From Linyphia triangularis (lineage: Eukaryota > Arthropoda > Arachnida > Araneae > Linyphiidae): 64,000 nucleotides of DNA. This document shows positions 1 through 12,900 of the stretch, in pieces (position 1 is the stretch's first letter; the number at the start of each line of letters is the position of its first letter). The stretch lies in the NCBI GenBank assembly GCA_963978545.1, contig OZ021724.1, positions 98,997,792-99,061,791 on the forward strand, read 5' to 3'. The notes beneath the pieces were generated by a model. That model worked only from the letters and a program-made list of their open reading frames with translations, ran no database searches and was not told where the DNA came from. The translations under genes were made by a program, and so were the position numbers.

Positions 1-389
1 AAGCAAATTAAAATAGTCATAGATTTGTGATAAAATCAATCTTTTAAAAAATGTAAAAGAATATTCAATGAGAACTGATAGAGGGGTGATTTCTGACCCT
101 ACAGCATCGTTTTTTTAAGAAGTAATAATAAAAAAAAAAATTCAAATAGTCACCAACTTGGTGCACTTCCAAAAAGTTATTCTAGGATCCACCCAATTAG
201 GTAATGTGTGTATAGTAAAACTGACATTCCTTAGAGTGAATGGTTTGATGTAAAAGAAATGAAATATGGGAAAATGTGTGACAATACAAACATGTAGAAT
301 AAAGTTATGTAGAGAGTACATATCTATTTAATAAAAAAATATATATATTAAATTGATAATTCTGTATTTTAAAGCTGCATTACATTTTA

Positions 390-613
390 CAGAGTGGCCA
401 CAGAACCTGGAAATATCAGGGAGCTTTCTGGTTCTGGAAAAAATCAGGGAAATGTCAGGAATCTTTTTAAAATTATCTCTTTAACATACATGTCCTACTT
501 GATCACACATCTGGAAAAAATTAGGGAAATTAAAAAAAAAAATTACTGTAAAATCAGGAATTTTTTAGAAGTCTGTCAGGAATTTTTTTTTCTGGAATTC
601 TGTGGCCACACTG
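390..613 (-). mobile_element. MITE family A, internally deleted copy
   Basis: A 224-bp copy in inverse orientation to the others. It starts CAGAGTGGCCACAGAACC and ends TGTGGCCACACTG, flanked by the exact 5-bp duplication TTTTA (385-389 and 614-618). The inside has the family's repeated ATCAGGGA / CCCTGAT motifs. The full-length form is about 400 bp. Confidence 0.85.
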
Positions 614-956
614 TTTTAGGTTGATTGTTCTTCTGTGAGGTTAGACATTCCAATGTAATTTTTATGCTGCAAGTTATAAAAAAATATTGTTTGTACCGTT
701 TTGAATGACTTATGTTGTTTGTAATAGCTGAATTAAAATTATCAATTGACAAGGGTGATTCAAGTTGGATTCTATAATATGTTGAAAAATATATAAAAAT
801 AAGCTTTGCTTTATTGGTTGAGGATTGCATTAAAAAATTAATGTGAAATAGATTTTTTATATCTTAAATATGTAAATAGTTGAAATCACACTGGAAATGG
901 AATGTTTTCAAGATAAATGCTTCATCTCTGTAGGCCCAGAGAAGATTTATTATAAA

Positions 957-1300
957 TAGTCCAGGCAATTTATGATTGAACATGAAAAAAATTGCAACAG
1001 AAGCTTTTTTAATTGTTTTTTAATCAGTTATCATTGCTGTACAAAATATCCAAAATCGGACAAAATTGATCCATGGGAACACCCCGAAGAACGGATTTCA
1101 AAATGGCGGAAACCATGCCATACGATAGGAAAGCCTGAAGCTCAGTTTTTCCCTCTCAGCACCTCCTCAACCATGATAATTTAATCCCAGATGTTAGCTT
1201 TAACACAATAAAATGCAATGTTATTGTGCTTAGAATTGCATGGAGGTTTTTTTAAAAAGGAGGACATTTCATTTCACAAGTAAGAAGGTATACAGGTACA
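957..1300 (+). repeat. Left long terminal inverted repeat
   Basis: The left arm of the 3.38-kb transposon, imperfectly complementary to 4015-4333. Its inner end, GTAAGAAGGTATACAGGT near 1280, pairs with ACCTGTATACCTTCTTAC near 4020. Confidence 0.85.
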
Positions 1301-1439
1301 CATGATGTATTTTAAACAATATGCATTTCTTAAACAGTACATATCTTACAAATTGTTGCTTAAAAGTTTGTTTAATGTCAGAAAAGGTTTCAGAAAGAAA
1401 ACTTTAATCATTTTCATCACTTTCGTTATATTCATAGCT

Positions 1440-3850
1440 GTTGTGGATTTCGCATCCATTGATTTGGCACGTTCCACAAGCTGTTGAACAGGGCAGGCCA
1501 TTACGTTACGCTTGATGCATCCACATCGTAATGTAGAGTAGTTTTTTTGTGTGTAGGAACGTCGAACCATATTGAGTAAATAATCAGGAGCTGGTGGTAA
1601 GTCACCAAGTATTGGGTTGTACGAGTTATATTTTACCTACCAACCCCATTCTTTTAGTTTGATTCTTTCTTTAGTATCTTTCCATATATTTATTTGTAAG
1701 TATGTTAGATAGCTATGATATTTTGTTGAAGAATCGGTCGGGAGCGGACGATCCTGAGCAACAAATTATTTTGCTGTAGTTACCTTCGCTAGTAACATTT
1801 GAAGGCACAGTTGGTCTAAAAACCAGCAGTCGTTCAAAAGAAGCATTGCTTTTCTACGAGCGACAGTGATTTCTGAATGTTGGCTTGAATCAGAACAAAA
1901 TATTTTTGCAACAGAGCGGAGCTCTGTTTCCTTCATCATTTTTGCAAATGCAGAGGATTTCCCAATTGAAAAAATTCTGCATGTGGTATCGCAGCCCGTG
2001 AAAAAATGCAGAAACAAAAACAAATTGCAACTTTCACTACCTGATACAGATTGTATGATGTGGAGGATATCATATACTGGCTTTGGAGTTGATCCATGTC
2101 TTATATCACTTCGATAATATAGCTTGAATCCTTTATCCTTGGCGTGGTACAGAAGCAGAATCACCAGATCGGTATCTTCCCTTATCACAGTGGTATATGA
2201 CCGTGTTCTGAAGATGAAATTGCGGTACGAACAATGTCCACATCAGCATCCCTATCTGTGTTATCAACAGCACAACCTTGCTTCTTTAGCAAGTCATCAA
2301 TCAAAGCAATTAGGACTTGCTTGTTCTTTCCATTGGTTTCTTTTTGCCAAGGAACTTCATGCATGGGTTAAAATTAATATCTCTAGTAGTCTTTGTGTAC
2401 CGTCGTCTGTGAGCCCCATCCTTGATTGTAGGGAACCCAATGTAGACATAAAAAACGTCAGCTTTTCCTTATGTTTTAAGAGTAAATTCAACATACGACA
2501 TCGCAATGTTTTCGTAAGTGTCATTGTTGCATCGCGAAATTCAATGTAAGAGAGATTCTCCAAATGTACCTTTCTACGTTGTCAGATTCTTCACCATTAA
2601 AATGTTTGGTGTATTTGACAATTGCTTCTGCTAATTGGGATTTATCTGCTTTTCTCATTAGGCTTTGGGATTCAAATAATGCTGCATGGTAAGCACGAAG
2701 TTCATAACGCATGACATCAACAAGATTCATATCAGTACAAGTGGCAACTGTCCTCATTCTTTGGAAAGCAGTGCTGGATCCACTTGTATATCTGAATCAT
2801 CTTTACTACAGACAGCTCCAGTAGATCCTAGAGTTTTCGCTTCATCTGACCTTTTAGCTGAATACCTAAATACATCTTTTACTATCTTTTCTGAGACGAT
2901 TTTCGCACCCAATAAGTGCAACTCGTCAACATTAACTTCTTCTTCGGCTGTTACGCCAGTACCAATACTACATAGAGAACAGTCATGGATATGGATTCTG
3001 GTACTTGAACCTTTTTTTTATGTCATTGCTGTCCCTCTTTTGTCTGTTGTCTTTCATTTCTTTATGTTTATCACTAGTTTGTGTGGAAACCCCTGCACAC
3101 TCTTGCATAGCTAAATTGTAATTTGAACAAACGTGCATAGAAAAGAGCAATGTAGTCCTCTAATTTTCGGTAAGTCTCTCGTTAGTCCTCCTCTACTTTT
3201 CAGGCAACGCATAAGCACTTGCTTTATTACAAGATCTGATCCAAGCCCAGCCCATAATTTGTCACTTTTTCTTATCACAAATTTACCTTCCACAAACATT
3301 TTATGAACCTTTGCATTTTCAGGTGGTATTTGAAACATTTTCTGCAAGTATTAGGTAGAGTGTCTTGAGATAATTTACATGACACTCAGCTATTATTTTG
3401 GGGAGAATCTCAAGCATAGCATATAAGTGCAATTCCCAAGAATCTATCCTATTAGCTGTTATCAAGGTTCGTACAACACTGATCATTTGCTGGTATTTCA
3501 ACCAGAGTTTACTTGTTCTCGAGGAAGAGGGCAAGTGATTCTTATTTTTCTACTATGCCATCTCAATATGAGCCAAGGCGTCACACAGTTCTACGTTTTT
3601 TGTTTTGTTTTTGGTCGGTCGCAATATCATAGAACAGATCACAAGTTTCCTTAACATGACGAGGAAAAGATACATGTTCATCATGAGGAAAAAACTCTTA
3701 AATCAGCAGGGTACTAAGCGCTGAATCTACAATCATGTGTCCTCGTATCGCCCTGTAAACTGTTTTCCCAGTCACCATGTGTAACACAGCATTTGATCCA
3801 TAGATTTCTTGAAGTACCTCAAATAACATTGAGCCATTCAGGAGAGTAAC
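1440..3850 (-). pseudogene. Decayed transposon protein of a widespread uncharacterised family
   Basis: Read from high to low coordinates on the minus strand, broken frames give an ordered series: HMVTGKTVYRAIRGHMIVDS (about 3730-3790); SRTSKLWLKYQQMISVVRTL with WELHLYAMLEILPKI (3400-3534); FVIRKSDKLWAGLGSDLVIK and GGLTRDLPK (3150-3330); LMRKADKSQLAEAI (2640-2690); EDTDLVILLLYHAKDKGF with FFTGCDTTCRIFSIGKSSAF (1900-2180); and a cysteine tail LRCGCIKRN (about 1525). I recognise these blocks as a protein that recurs, usually unnamed, in arthropod and other invertebrate genomes. Frameshifts and stops separate the blocks, so this copy is dead. The DTD and GCDT blocks suggest a nuclease-like fold, which is inference. 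Confidence 0.7.
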
Positions 3851-4014
3851 TTCAAGAAAATAACTAAAAACTATTACTTAATATTATTTGTGGTCCTTTA
3901 TTGAGTTATCATGCATGTTTAGCTCATTTTCAAGTGTAATCGATGCTTCACTAATGTTACTTTGTCTTTAAACACCGACACTCTAAAAACGAAAGCAAAC
4001 AGAAAACACAAATA

Positions 4015-4333
4015 CCTGCACCTGTATACCTTCTTACCTATTAAATGTTATGTCCTCCTTTCCTAAAAAAGCTCCATGCCATTCTATGTACAATAACCTA
4101 CCATTTTGTTGTGTTAAAACTAACATCCGTGATTAAAATACCATGGTTGAGGAGGTGCTGAGCGGGAAAACCTACGTCATAGAATCCGTTTTTTGGGGTG
4201 TTCCCATGGATCATTTTTGTCCGATTTTAAATATGTTGTTCAGCAATGATAACTGATTCAAAATCAATTAAAAAAGCTTCTGTTGCATTTTTTTTCATGT
4301 TCACTGTATTTTTAATTTAGTTTGCCTGGACTA
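4015..4333 (-). repeat. Right long terminal inverted repeat
   Basis: The right arm of the same transposon. Several indels distinguish it from the left arm, so the insertion is not recent. Confidence 0.85.
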
Positions 4334-6759
4334 AAAATGCCCTGTAGATAAACTAGTTCAACAAACGCACTGATTGGCTACCAATCCTTTTACTGAGCTT
4401 TTTTTTTTATCTTATTACCATTCTGCACTAAATCTCTCCTGTAGGGGAAAAATGGAAAATTCTTTCATTAATTTCTTTTCTTCAATTCTAGTTGTTTCTA
4501 AAAGCCCATAAACACAAAAATGTTTGCTCACGGCGCTTTTTCTTTTGTCACCTAAATTCGCTTGTTAGATTTGGCGCGAAAAACAACGCATTCAGCTCGC
4601 AGCTAATTATGACGCCACCTCATCTGAAACAACTCGGCCTGAAACGCAGCATCTGAAACCAGATTTACAAGTTTCTTGCAAATTGCCGTCTATTGAATAT
4701 AGCATTATCTACCAAATCAACGCCAACTTTTTGGCAGAAACCTTGTGATAACCATAGAAATTAAAGGATGTTTTGGCGTCACAGCTATGGTGGATCGTTT
4801 CGACTGTACTGCGATCAGACAAGGTTTTCTGGCTTTTTCTTTTCTTAATATTTAAGTAATTAATTTTTTTTTAAAGAACTTTTGTTTGAATAGTTGGAAT
4901 CAGAAAGAAATTCCTCATAAATATAAACTAATTTCACTCGCTTTTAAAAAAATGCGGGAATTGTCCATTTTGTCCAAAAGAGATATTACTTTTCATTTCT
5001 AACCATAGTACTATGTAGAAATTACATAATGTATTTCTAAGAATCATTTGAGTTCATGTAACAAATGGGGTATTTTGCTACACCAAAAGTGAATACTTAC
5101 ATTTTCAATCTCATTTATCGTTGCTAACATAATTGTTCTCAATGTATTGTAGGTCCAATAATATAACTTTCATGAATCAGCAGTTAATTTAAGTCTAAAA
5201 TCAACATGTTTCAATCAATAAGCTATTTATTATCAGGAGGGATGGGATATCATGACTCTGGGAAGGATGAGACATGCTCCAAGTTTCGTAATAATAAATC
5301 CAGTTAAATAATTATGCTGACTATAAAACCTATTTTGTTTTTGTAAGAATATATATATTTTTGGAATTGAATTGTGTAACACGACAAGTAAAAAGGGCAA
5401 ACCATTACAAGAATGCAGAAAAAAGGAAGTCTCGATAAGTCAACACACAAGGAATATTTATATCTGCCCATGACTGCCAATGATAATATTGATAGTAATA
5501 TAAATAAATATGCCTAAAAATATACATGAGATAGTTTGGAAGAAAGGTAATCCAAGATATGGATTTAAAAAATTTTATTGTTAAATTTTCAAACAAGAAA
5601 TTAGTTTTTTGCAGTGTTTGCCAGTTAAATATTTCCAAAGGGTATTTTCACCCGCTCTCTAAATTTTAAGGGGTATTTTTTAAAATTAAAATAGGTTTTC
5701 TTGAAAAAATTAATAACTGCAACAACAACATTGATGCACAATTGTGATTTCATGTATCAGAGCGGAAATATGCTTTTTAAATGCTTACTAAAAACATTTG
5801 GTTATAAACCTTAAACTAGTAACACTATGCTATTCGGTGACATGTTCGTGTCCAGCGAAACTAATGATCAAAGGCCAGCGACACCTCGAAAACTACCTAG
5901 TCCAGTCATTCTAGAGTTTAACCTTGCACAAATTCCCACTGATATGACATTTTGCAGAGTGGCTCTATTTGATGCCCTGATCAACCCGCAAAAAGTCCTC
6001 TACTCTCCCCCTTTGGCTTCCTGGTTTTTTAGGTGCTGGAGAAATGCTGGAACAGCTCTTACTCACAAATGGCTAGTCACATTGATCTCAAATTAAAGAT
6101 AGTCTTTTATTTAAATATAAATTGAGTATCACACAGTAACTTACAAACTGATAAAAGTCTGTCCATGTCGACAAATCATGCATTTTTTTCTATTTTAGTG
6201 TTTTCATTTTAAATAAATTATCTACACGCTCGATATCAAACTATTCAGCTTTTTTTTTTTAGCTTCCTATGCATATATAAATATTGCTTGTGCGATAAAT
6301 ATTTGCAGATATATGAGCATTTCAGTAAAATACTACCTTATATTGGAAGTCTCATAATAAAGCGTGCAGTGTTTCACCCTGATAAAAGAAGACCTTGAGT
6401 CTTTTCCATTTAAGATCTTTTTAAAACTTAAATACAATATAATATTACTCAGATATGTAGATAAACATGTCATACTTCAAAGGATATCGCTGATTAAATA
6501 TATTGTAATTTTCAACTAATTACATATTGTAAATATACAATAATAATACATAAAAGAAGTAGTAACACTGTTTTTGGGATATAATTCTGATTATCCCCAG
6601 TCCCTAAAACACAATAGAAAGCGAGGTTAAATGTGCCTGAATGTTTATAGTATACAGCTAGAAATTTTTTCTTTTGGAAGATATAAATATATATTTTTTA
6701 CCTTTTTTGCTACTAAATCAGAAATTCTAGGCTGCTTTCTTCATCAAATGGTAGGTCAT
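4334..6759. other. 3' flank without recognisable gene
   Basis: AT-rich DNA. The only notable stretch is 5827-6096, an 89-codon plus-strand open frame of somewhat higher GC (MLFGDMFVSSETNDQRPATP...). It matches nothing I know, has no visible splice or promoter context, and may be an old mobile-element fragment. Confidence 0.4.
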
Positions 6760-6975
6760 TTATGAGTTTGTTTTTGCACATTCCTCGGTATCGTCCACAA
6801 ATATTTGAGCATTGAAGTCTTGATAGGAAACTGAAAATCCAAGTTTGTTGAGTATTTCTATAAGCTGTTTAGATGCATAGTTTTGATGAGCCCATACACC
6901 AAGTCCAAGCAAAATAGGGGGTAGGACTGAACATGGCCTACACCATGAACAATATCCTGGCCAATAGCTTCTCAT
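6760..6975 (-). pseudogene. Fragment of a mobile-element-like protein
   Basis: A 71-codon minus-strand frame containing LPPILLGLGVWAHQNYASKQ and LIEILNKLGFSVSYQDFNAQ. The pattern (G(L/V)xxHQxxxSKxLIxxLxxLGFSVSYxx) resembles fragments of repeated invertebrate proteins of unknown function. There is no start context or downstream continuation. Identification is tentative. Confidence 0.35.
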
Positions 6976-7224
6976 TTTTTCTGGATAATGTTCGCAACTT
7001 TACTTGTTGATGTAATTATTATCTTCAACAATTCTTGAAGAGATGATGGTAGTATTGTTGATGATAATTAATCGGTATGTGTCACAATCGTAAATGGTTT
7101 GCCGTATATCATCTCATCATTTTCCCTGGTGCTTGAATAATACGCATTCTCTCGTCAGCCTCACTTTGTATCTTCTCAGTATACCATTGATTCTACAATA
7201 TCTCCCTAGTATATATATATTGAT

Positions 7225-7525
7225 AATTTAAAAAAATGTTGGTATATTTCTTTCAATGCTGACATAGGTTCCTAACATAGACATTCTTTTCAAAGCATGT
7301 TTCAATACTAGCAAAAAAACTGCCAATTTTCAAAATTGAATATTTAAAATCTCAGAAAAGATTTCCTCTCCTCTGAAGGATTATCCAAGTTTTATTGCGG
7401 GTTTTGGAGGAAAACTGCGGAATTTTCCCAGGTTTTTAATTTTTTTGAGGAATTATCAAAAAATTAATAGAATATTCAAAATTTTACGCGAATGTGACTG
7501 ACCCCCTGAGGATGCTGTGGAGAGC
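7225..7525 (+). mobile_element. MITE family C fragment
   Basis: The text GCTGACATAGGTTCCTAACA, then CAAGTTTTATTGCGGGTTTTGGAGG, then GCGAATGTGACTGACCCCCTG matches the middle and right end of family C. The left terminus is missing. Confidence 0.6.
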
Positions 7526-7835
7526 TTCAATATAGTCTTTATGAGGTAAAATTGATCTTTATCTTTCCTCAAGAAACTGTTTGTCAAATCTTTGACCAAG
7601 AAAACATTATTGCTAAGTTGCAACCATGAAAGATGGTCAGCGGAATTAGTCAGGAAGAGACACATTTTTAATTTTATTTGGATTTCTCAAAACATAATGT
7701 TAGGTAAAATAAATGCTATAATCAGGATTTGTAGGCCTCCTGAAATTTGCATTTTTTATATATGGGCCCTTATAACTCCAGAAAATTGTGTTTCTACTCC
7801 TGATAAGTCTTTTTATCTCCTTAAATATAATCATT

Positions 7836-8224
7836 CAAGGTTCCCACTCAAATCACAGAATGAAAATCAATGACTTTTAAGGACCTAATTAATGTTTTTA
7901 AGGACCTTTGAAAATTCGTTCTTAGACACCATGTCTATATTTAAATTTTTAATAAAGTATATTCTACCAAAAAAGCTACAAGTTGGTGGATGGGTAATAC
8001 AAATGTCGGAAAATTCTGATACGGTGCAGAAAGTGGCGGTCAAGCGGGGATAGTAAGTCCTAGTAGTATTTTTATAAATTTGCAGTTGGACAATATCTGT
8101 AAAAATTAAGGACTTTTAAGGACCTCTTAGCATTTTCAAGGACTTTTAAGCACCTCTAAGCATTTTCAAGGCCTTGAAAACAAGTTCAAAATATTAAGCA
8201 CTTTTAATGACTGTGGGAACCCTG
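7836..8224 (+). mobile_element. MITE family B copy 1
   Basis: A 389-bp element starting CAAGGTTCCCACTCAAATCA and ending GACTGTGGGAACCCTG. It is flanked by the exact 5-bp duplication TCATT (7831-7835, 8225-8229). The inside has several AAGGACTTTTAAGGACCT tracts. There is no coding capacity. Confidence 0.9.
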
Positions 8225-9770
8225 TCATTGAAGGGTAAAAAGATTAGTAAAACCTTTCTTTACTCGATAAAACGTCTCCGAAATTCTGACCGTACTTCGG
8301 AGTATACTGGGCATGCTCTTCGTCACTACAGGCCCAAAGGAAAACCTTCGGACAGTCTCAGAATGCACCACGATTCTCGACAACCATTAGCATAAAGGGA
8401 AAATATATTAGACATCTTATTTCCCCCCCGTTAACTCCTGAAAAACTCCTTAGTAACTCCTGAATTTTATTATCATAGATTGAGTATGAACTCTGTATAA
8501 TACAATATAAACCTTAGGTATAAGAGTAAAACTCTGTCTTTTTCATAATATTTGTGGAAATTATGTATGAGTTTTAACTTTAAAAAACATGTTCTATCCC
8601 TCCCTCACATATAAGAGAGGGATGGGACATTTTTCTCACTATTTAAATGATTTATAAAAATAATATATTAGCTATTAGTATTATATTTATATTGTTCAAG
8701 TGTGTTAAAAATTTTTCCAAGTTGTTATTCTGAATGTTTCAATAGAAAAAAATTGTAAGAAATGTTTTTGTAAACAATTTCCCATCCCTCCCTACTCTCT
8801 TATAGTGAAACATATTACTTCATGATTGTTTGTATGTGACAAATCTTTAAAATTTACAGCTAACTTATATGACTTGATTAAAAATTTAAAAGAAAAAAAA
8901 CAACCTTTAATTGATAGAAATTTTATTACATGCATCTTTATTTTGGAAAACTACAACTTTCAGTATGCAAGTATAAAATTCAGTACACGAGATTAGTAAC
9001 AGTATTAAAACATGTTTAAATTAAAATGTATATATACATTGCTTGATTAAAAAGCAGCAACTTATTTACAATATAATATAAATTAACTGGAAAAGTTATA
9101 TAAAACAGACTAGTGTAAAAGTTACAATTTATTTAAAAACTTGGATTTTACCTTATTGTACCATAATTAAAATTTTGTAAATTTGATCAGTTTAACTATT
9201 GGTAAGAAATTATTTTTATACCAACTATATACATAAAAAAAAGTTTGAACTTGCAATATGTGTTATACATAATATCCTCATATAACATTTCAGATTAAGG
9301 CAAATTTAAAATTTAATAAGTGGAATCAATACTGAAAATGGCCTTATTAAAAAAAGTAAGTGAACAATTTGTAAAGCCTTATCAAGACATCTGTTTTCTT
9401 CAGTTTCAATAATATACACTCATACTTAATTTATACTATAAAAAATACAAATTTAAGAACTTGTCTTCAAGATTAGGAAAATAGACTTGGATAATTGACC
9501 AATTAAATCTTCAATTTCTAAGAAAATTAAGAGATTTAATTATGCCACTACTAAAAGATAATAATAGACAATATGTTCCAGCATTGAATATTTTACTGAA
9601 AAATACAAAATTCATTCTTTTAAAAAAACAACTTTGAATTCTATACGGAATCCAACATTTTACTTTGGTTATTGAAATACTTTATCATGTAGCTTGGAGT
9701 CCTATTATCAGTTCAAGAATCCTTTATGTTTGAAATGCAAACTCGCAAAAGGTAGCATTAAGTGCATTTC
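8225..9770. other. POLA1 3' untranslated region and flank
   Basis: No gene seen. It includes a small inverted repeat around 8602-8632 (TCCCTCCCTC with GAGAGGGATGGGA), related to CCCATCCCTCCCT at 8780. The 3' UTR boundary cannot be set from sequence alone. Confidence 0.4.
8922..9133 (-). promoter_or_regulatory. Candidate POLA1 polyadenylation signals
   Basis: On the minus strand AATAAA occurs at 9128-9133 and again at 8922-8927, about 640 and 845 bp after the stop codon. In DNA this AT-rich the hexamer is common by chance, so the choice is uncertain. Confidence 0.25.
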
Positions 9771-9916
9771 TTAACTTCTGGCTAAGGGATCTGGTTTGAA
9801 AAGCCCTTCAAACAAGGTACCCAGATGCACTGTTCCATAGGCACTTTTATTTATGATCTTGTCAGCAGACATTTTCAGCATTGTGTAGAGTTTCCTGTCT
9901 TGGTCAGTAATAAGCC
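9771..9916 (-). CDS. POLA1: POLA1 terminal coding exon x, residues 901-947 and stop
   Basis: A 146-bp exon completing Arg900 and reading [20 protein letters not shown] then [20 protein letters not shown], ending PDPLARS and TAA at 9771-9773. S.Y..V.L..LF is the usual C-terminus of the family. Acceptor ATTTCTTTTAAAG. The last seven residues differ from the vertebrate tail. Confidence 0.96.
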
Positions 9917-12900
9917 CTTTAAAAGAAATTATTTTAATGAAATAACAATCTCTTGACATTATATAAAACATAACATGTTCACGTTATGGGGAGTTAGTAC
10001 CCTCTATACCGGTAATGTTAATTTGGCATATTTCATTTACCTTTTTCTCGGAAAGTAATTGACATAGAAGCCCAATTTTTTTTCGGTGTATTTAGCAGAC
10101 ATTTGTTATTCTACTGAAGTTAGCTTTTGATAGTAATTCATTTACTTTTTTTTTAATGAATTTTTGTGAAAGTCACTCAAATTTTTGCTAAAACTTGCAA
10201 GTTTTTTCTTTTACCAAAATGAGCCAAAAAAAAAAAAAAAAAAAAAAAAAAAATTAGCAAAATCTCACTACACATACATAAAAGGAATATGTGGAAAAAA
10301 AAATTTAGGAACATAGTTTGTGCAGTTTCAGAGAAAAAGATACATGAAAAGTGTAGTTTAGAGAAAAATGGATTTTAAAGAAAACTTTACTAACATTAAT
10401 AGATACTAATTTTGTCTTCAAAAAATTACTAAAAATACTTCTAGCTGAGGTATTATTACAAATGATGTATCCTTTTTAAAGGGGAGAATTGAAATTTTGA
10501 TAAACAATAATAAACTCAAAATTGATTATTTATAAATTTTAGGGTACTTTATTCACAATATTTTATGTAAATATTGTGTTTGAAGAAAGACCATACTCGC
10601 TCTTTGGGTACCTCCCTCTCATTTAAAAAGAGAAATTAACAGAGAAAAGTTGTTCCTACTTATAATTTCATGTTTTTGACTATCTGTATATCTTGTATTT
10701 ATTATTATCCTTTCTAAATCTTGGAACCACGCACATTTTTTTCACTCTTCACAAGTGTAAAAAAAGTAATCTGCATATTTTGTCATACAATTATACTTAA
10801 AGAATTGAACTTTCATGAGGTAATAGGGACATCAATTTATAGTTTATTCATTGTAAATGATAAACCCTGGTTCACATGGAATCTTGAAGGGTTGAGAATT
10901 TAAATTAAAGATCCTTATTTTTACACAAAAATGCTATGTTCACTTAAAAAAAAAAAAAAACACTTTACAAAAACAGTACGATTCAAAGTTAATTATTATT
11001 CAGCTTTTTCTAACATTTAAAATTAACCTAATATATAAACTGAGAGGCGACTACAAGTTTAGGTGCCCCATCAAACATCATTCTGAATTTTTTTTATAGA
11101 ATGTGGCGAAAAGTGAGTTGATTACGAATCCACTGGTCTGCCGTGACAAAAGTGGCCGAAACTAGTCAAAAATTGACTTTGAATAAGTTGAACTAAATAC
11201 GATTGCCAAATATGTCATAACTTGCCAAATAATGAGCATTCTTTTTTATTTGGTAACCCATCGCTCTTTAATTTTCAATCAAGAAGGTTGCAGACGATTC
11301 AGATGTTTGGCGACGGCTTACTCGCATCTTTCACAAATGAAGTTTTCCAAGCCAGAGATCAGGAATTGTTCGCGCTTTTTCTCATAGAAAATTAAAAGGT
11401 GCTGGGTTACCAAACAGAAAAGTTTGTTTACTTTCTAACAAGTTATGACATACTTGGCAATCAGATTTAGTTCAACTCATTCAAAGTCGATTTTTGACCA
11501 GTTACGGCCATTTTTGACATGGCAGACCAGTGGATTCGCAATCTACTCAATTTCCCCCACATTCTATAAGAAATTCAGAATGATGTTCAATGCGGTACCG
11601 AAACTTGCAGTTGCCTCTCGGACTGTTATAAAGAGTGGGACATTTCTGAATACTTGTTTAGGCACAAAAAAATTATTATTGACAAAAGGTTTGCATATTC
11701 TCATGAAATACCCAATTTTTTTTTATTAAAAATTATTTTCATGATAAAACATGGAACTCTGATTTTCTATATTGTCATACACCAAAGTATGACAATATAG
11801 GAAATCAGAAAACCACAGACTGAATTTAGCAGAAACTATTAGGATCAAAGAGTAAAAAGGAACACTAATAAAATCGCTTCTAGGGTTGTATGTTGATTCC
11901 GAACATTAAAAACTGGGTAAAACTTCCAGGATTCTGCGTTAAGAGTTGTTTACATAAAACCACAACAAATAAATTGTGGTGGCAGCCAATTGCTTGTATA
12001 AATGACCTTGGCATAGAATCCACACCAGACTTGTTCAGTTTAACCAAAACTGAATAATGAAGGAAATGATAGGACAATTGGGATATGAGTTAGTTGTTTG
12101 CTAGTTAAAAACTATCAAACTCGGATATTTAAGAAAAGCTGCTGAGTATTAAAATTTCAACTACAATTTATATCTTTTTCGGATATTTTGCCTTTTCATT
12201 GTGTTGGCTAAAAAATAAAAGTTATCAATGAGCAAAAATGAAAAATATAAAACAATTAAAATAGTTTTAAAGAAAAATAAGTAAATTAACTTTTAATAAG
12301 TCTTGTCCCACATAAAAAGGCAAAACTATTTACAACTATAGCAGATCGTTATATCTAATTTAAGTATAAGATGTATTGTAATTATAATTAACAATAGGTC
12401 GTGGTACTACTAATTTTCTGGGTTTGAAGCTGAAAAATTGTCAAGTGCAAGTCATTATTTATACACTTTCTATATTAAACGTTTTAGCAGATTCTTCTGT
12501 TATTGAACTTATTTTAAGAATTAAAAGCAACATTTCAATCAATAAAGTAGATGCATTTAATCAAGCTGAAAGAAAATACATCATATTCTGAGTGTAACTT
12601 ACTTTTCTCTTCCTCGGTGAGACTGCATTCCGCTTTCGGAAGATCAAACAGACTTTGAAAGAAGGACAGTTGCGTGTACAGCTGAGCATCTGTATACTGA
12701 AAAAAAAAAAAAAAGTTACAAAGTGACACTTATTTGAAAGAAGATTGACCCAAGAATGTTCATAAGGAAAGCAATTCGAAGTTCTGATATTTTAATGTCT
12801 ATTCCCGAGTGTCCGTATTTTAGTTAAAAAAAAAATTGGAAAGAAAAAAACTAAGTAAATCAATACAGTTTAAAATTTTTCATGGGTTTTTCTTTAGGTA

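Larger units (their letters stand above)
957..4333 (-). mobile_element. 3.38-kb DNA transposon with about 340-bp inverted ends, decayed
   Basis: The ends are TAGTCCAGGCAA (957) and TTGCCTGGACTA (to 4333). Homology between the arms continues for about 340 bp (957-1300 against 4015-4333); for example the block around ATCCATGGGAACACCCC at 1070 mirrors GGGGTGTTCCCATGGAT at 4195. The space between holds a decayed minus-strand coding region. The flanks read AAA on both sides, which would fit a 3-bp duplication but is weak in AT-rich DNA. I do not assign a superfamily. Confidence 0.85.

Noticed and set aside
5827..6096. 89-codon plus-strand open frame
   Set aside because: Slightly GC-rich, but no recognisable motif, no splice or promoter context and no homologous block elsewhere in the window; not called as a gene.
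8602..8632. Hairpin TCCCTCCCTC / GAGAGGGATGGGA as a terminator or regulatory stem
   Set aside because: Imperfect and related to other CCCATCCCTCCCT words nearby; no evidence ties it to POLA1 3' end formation.
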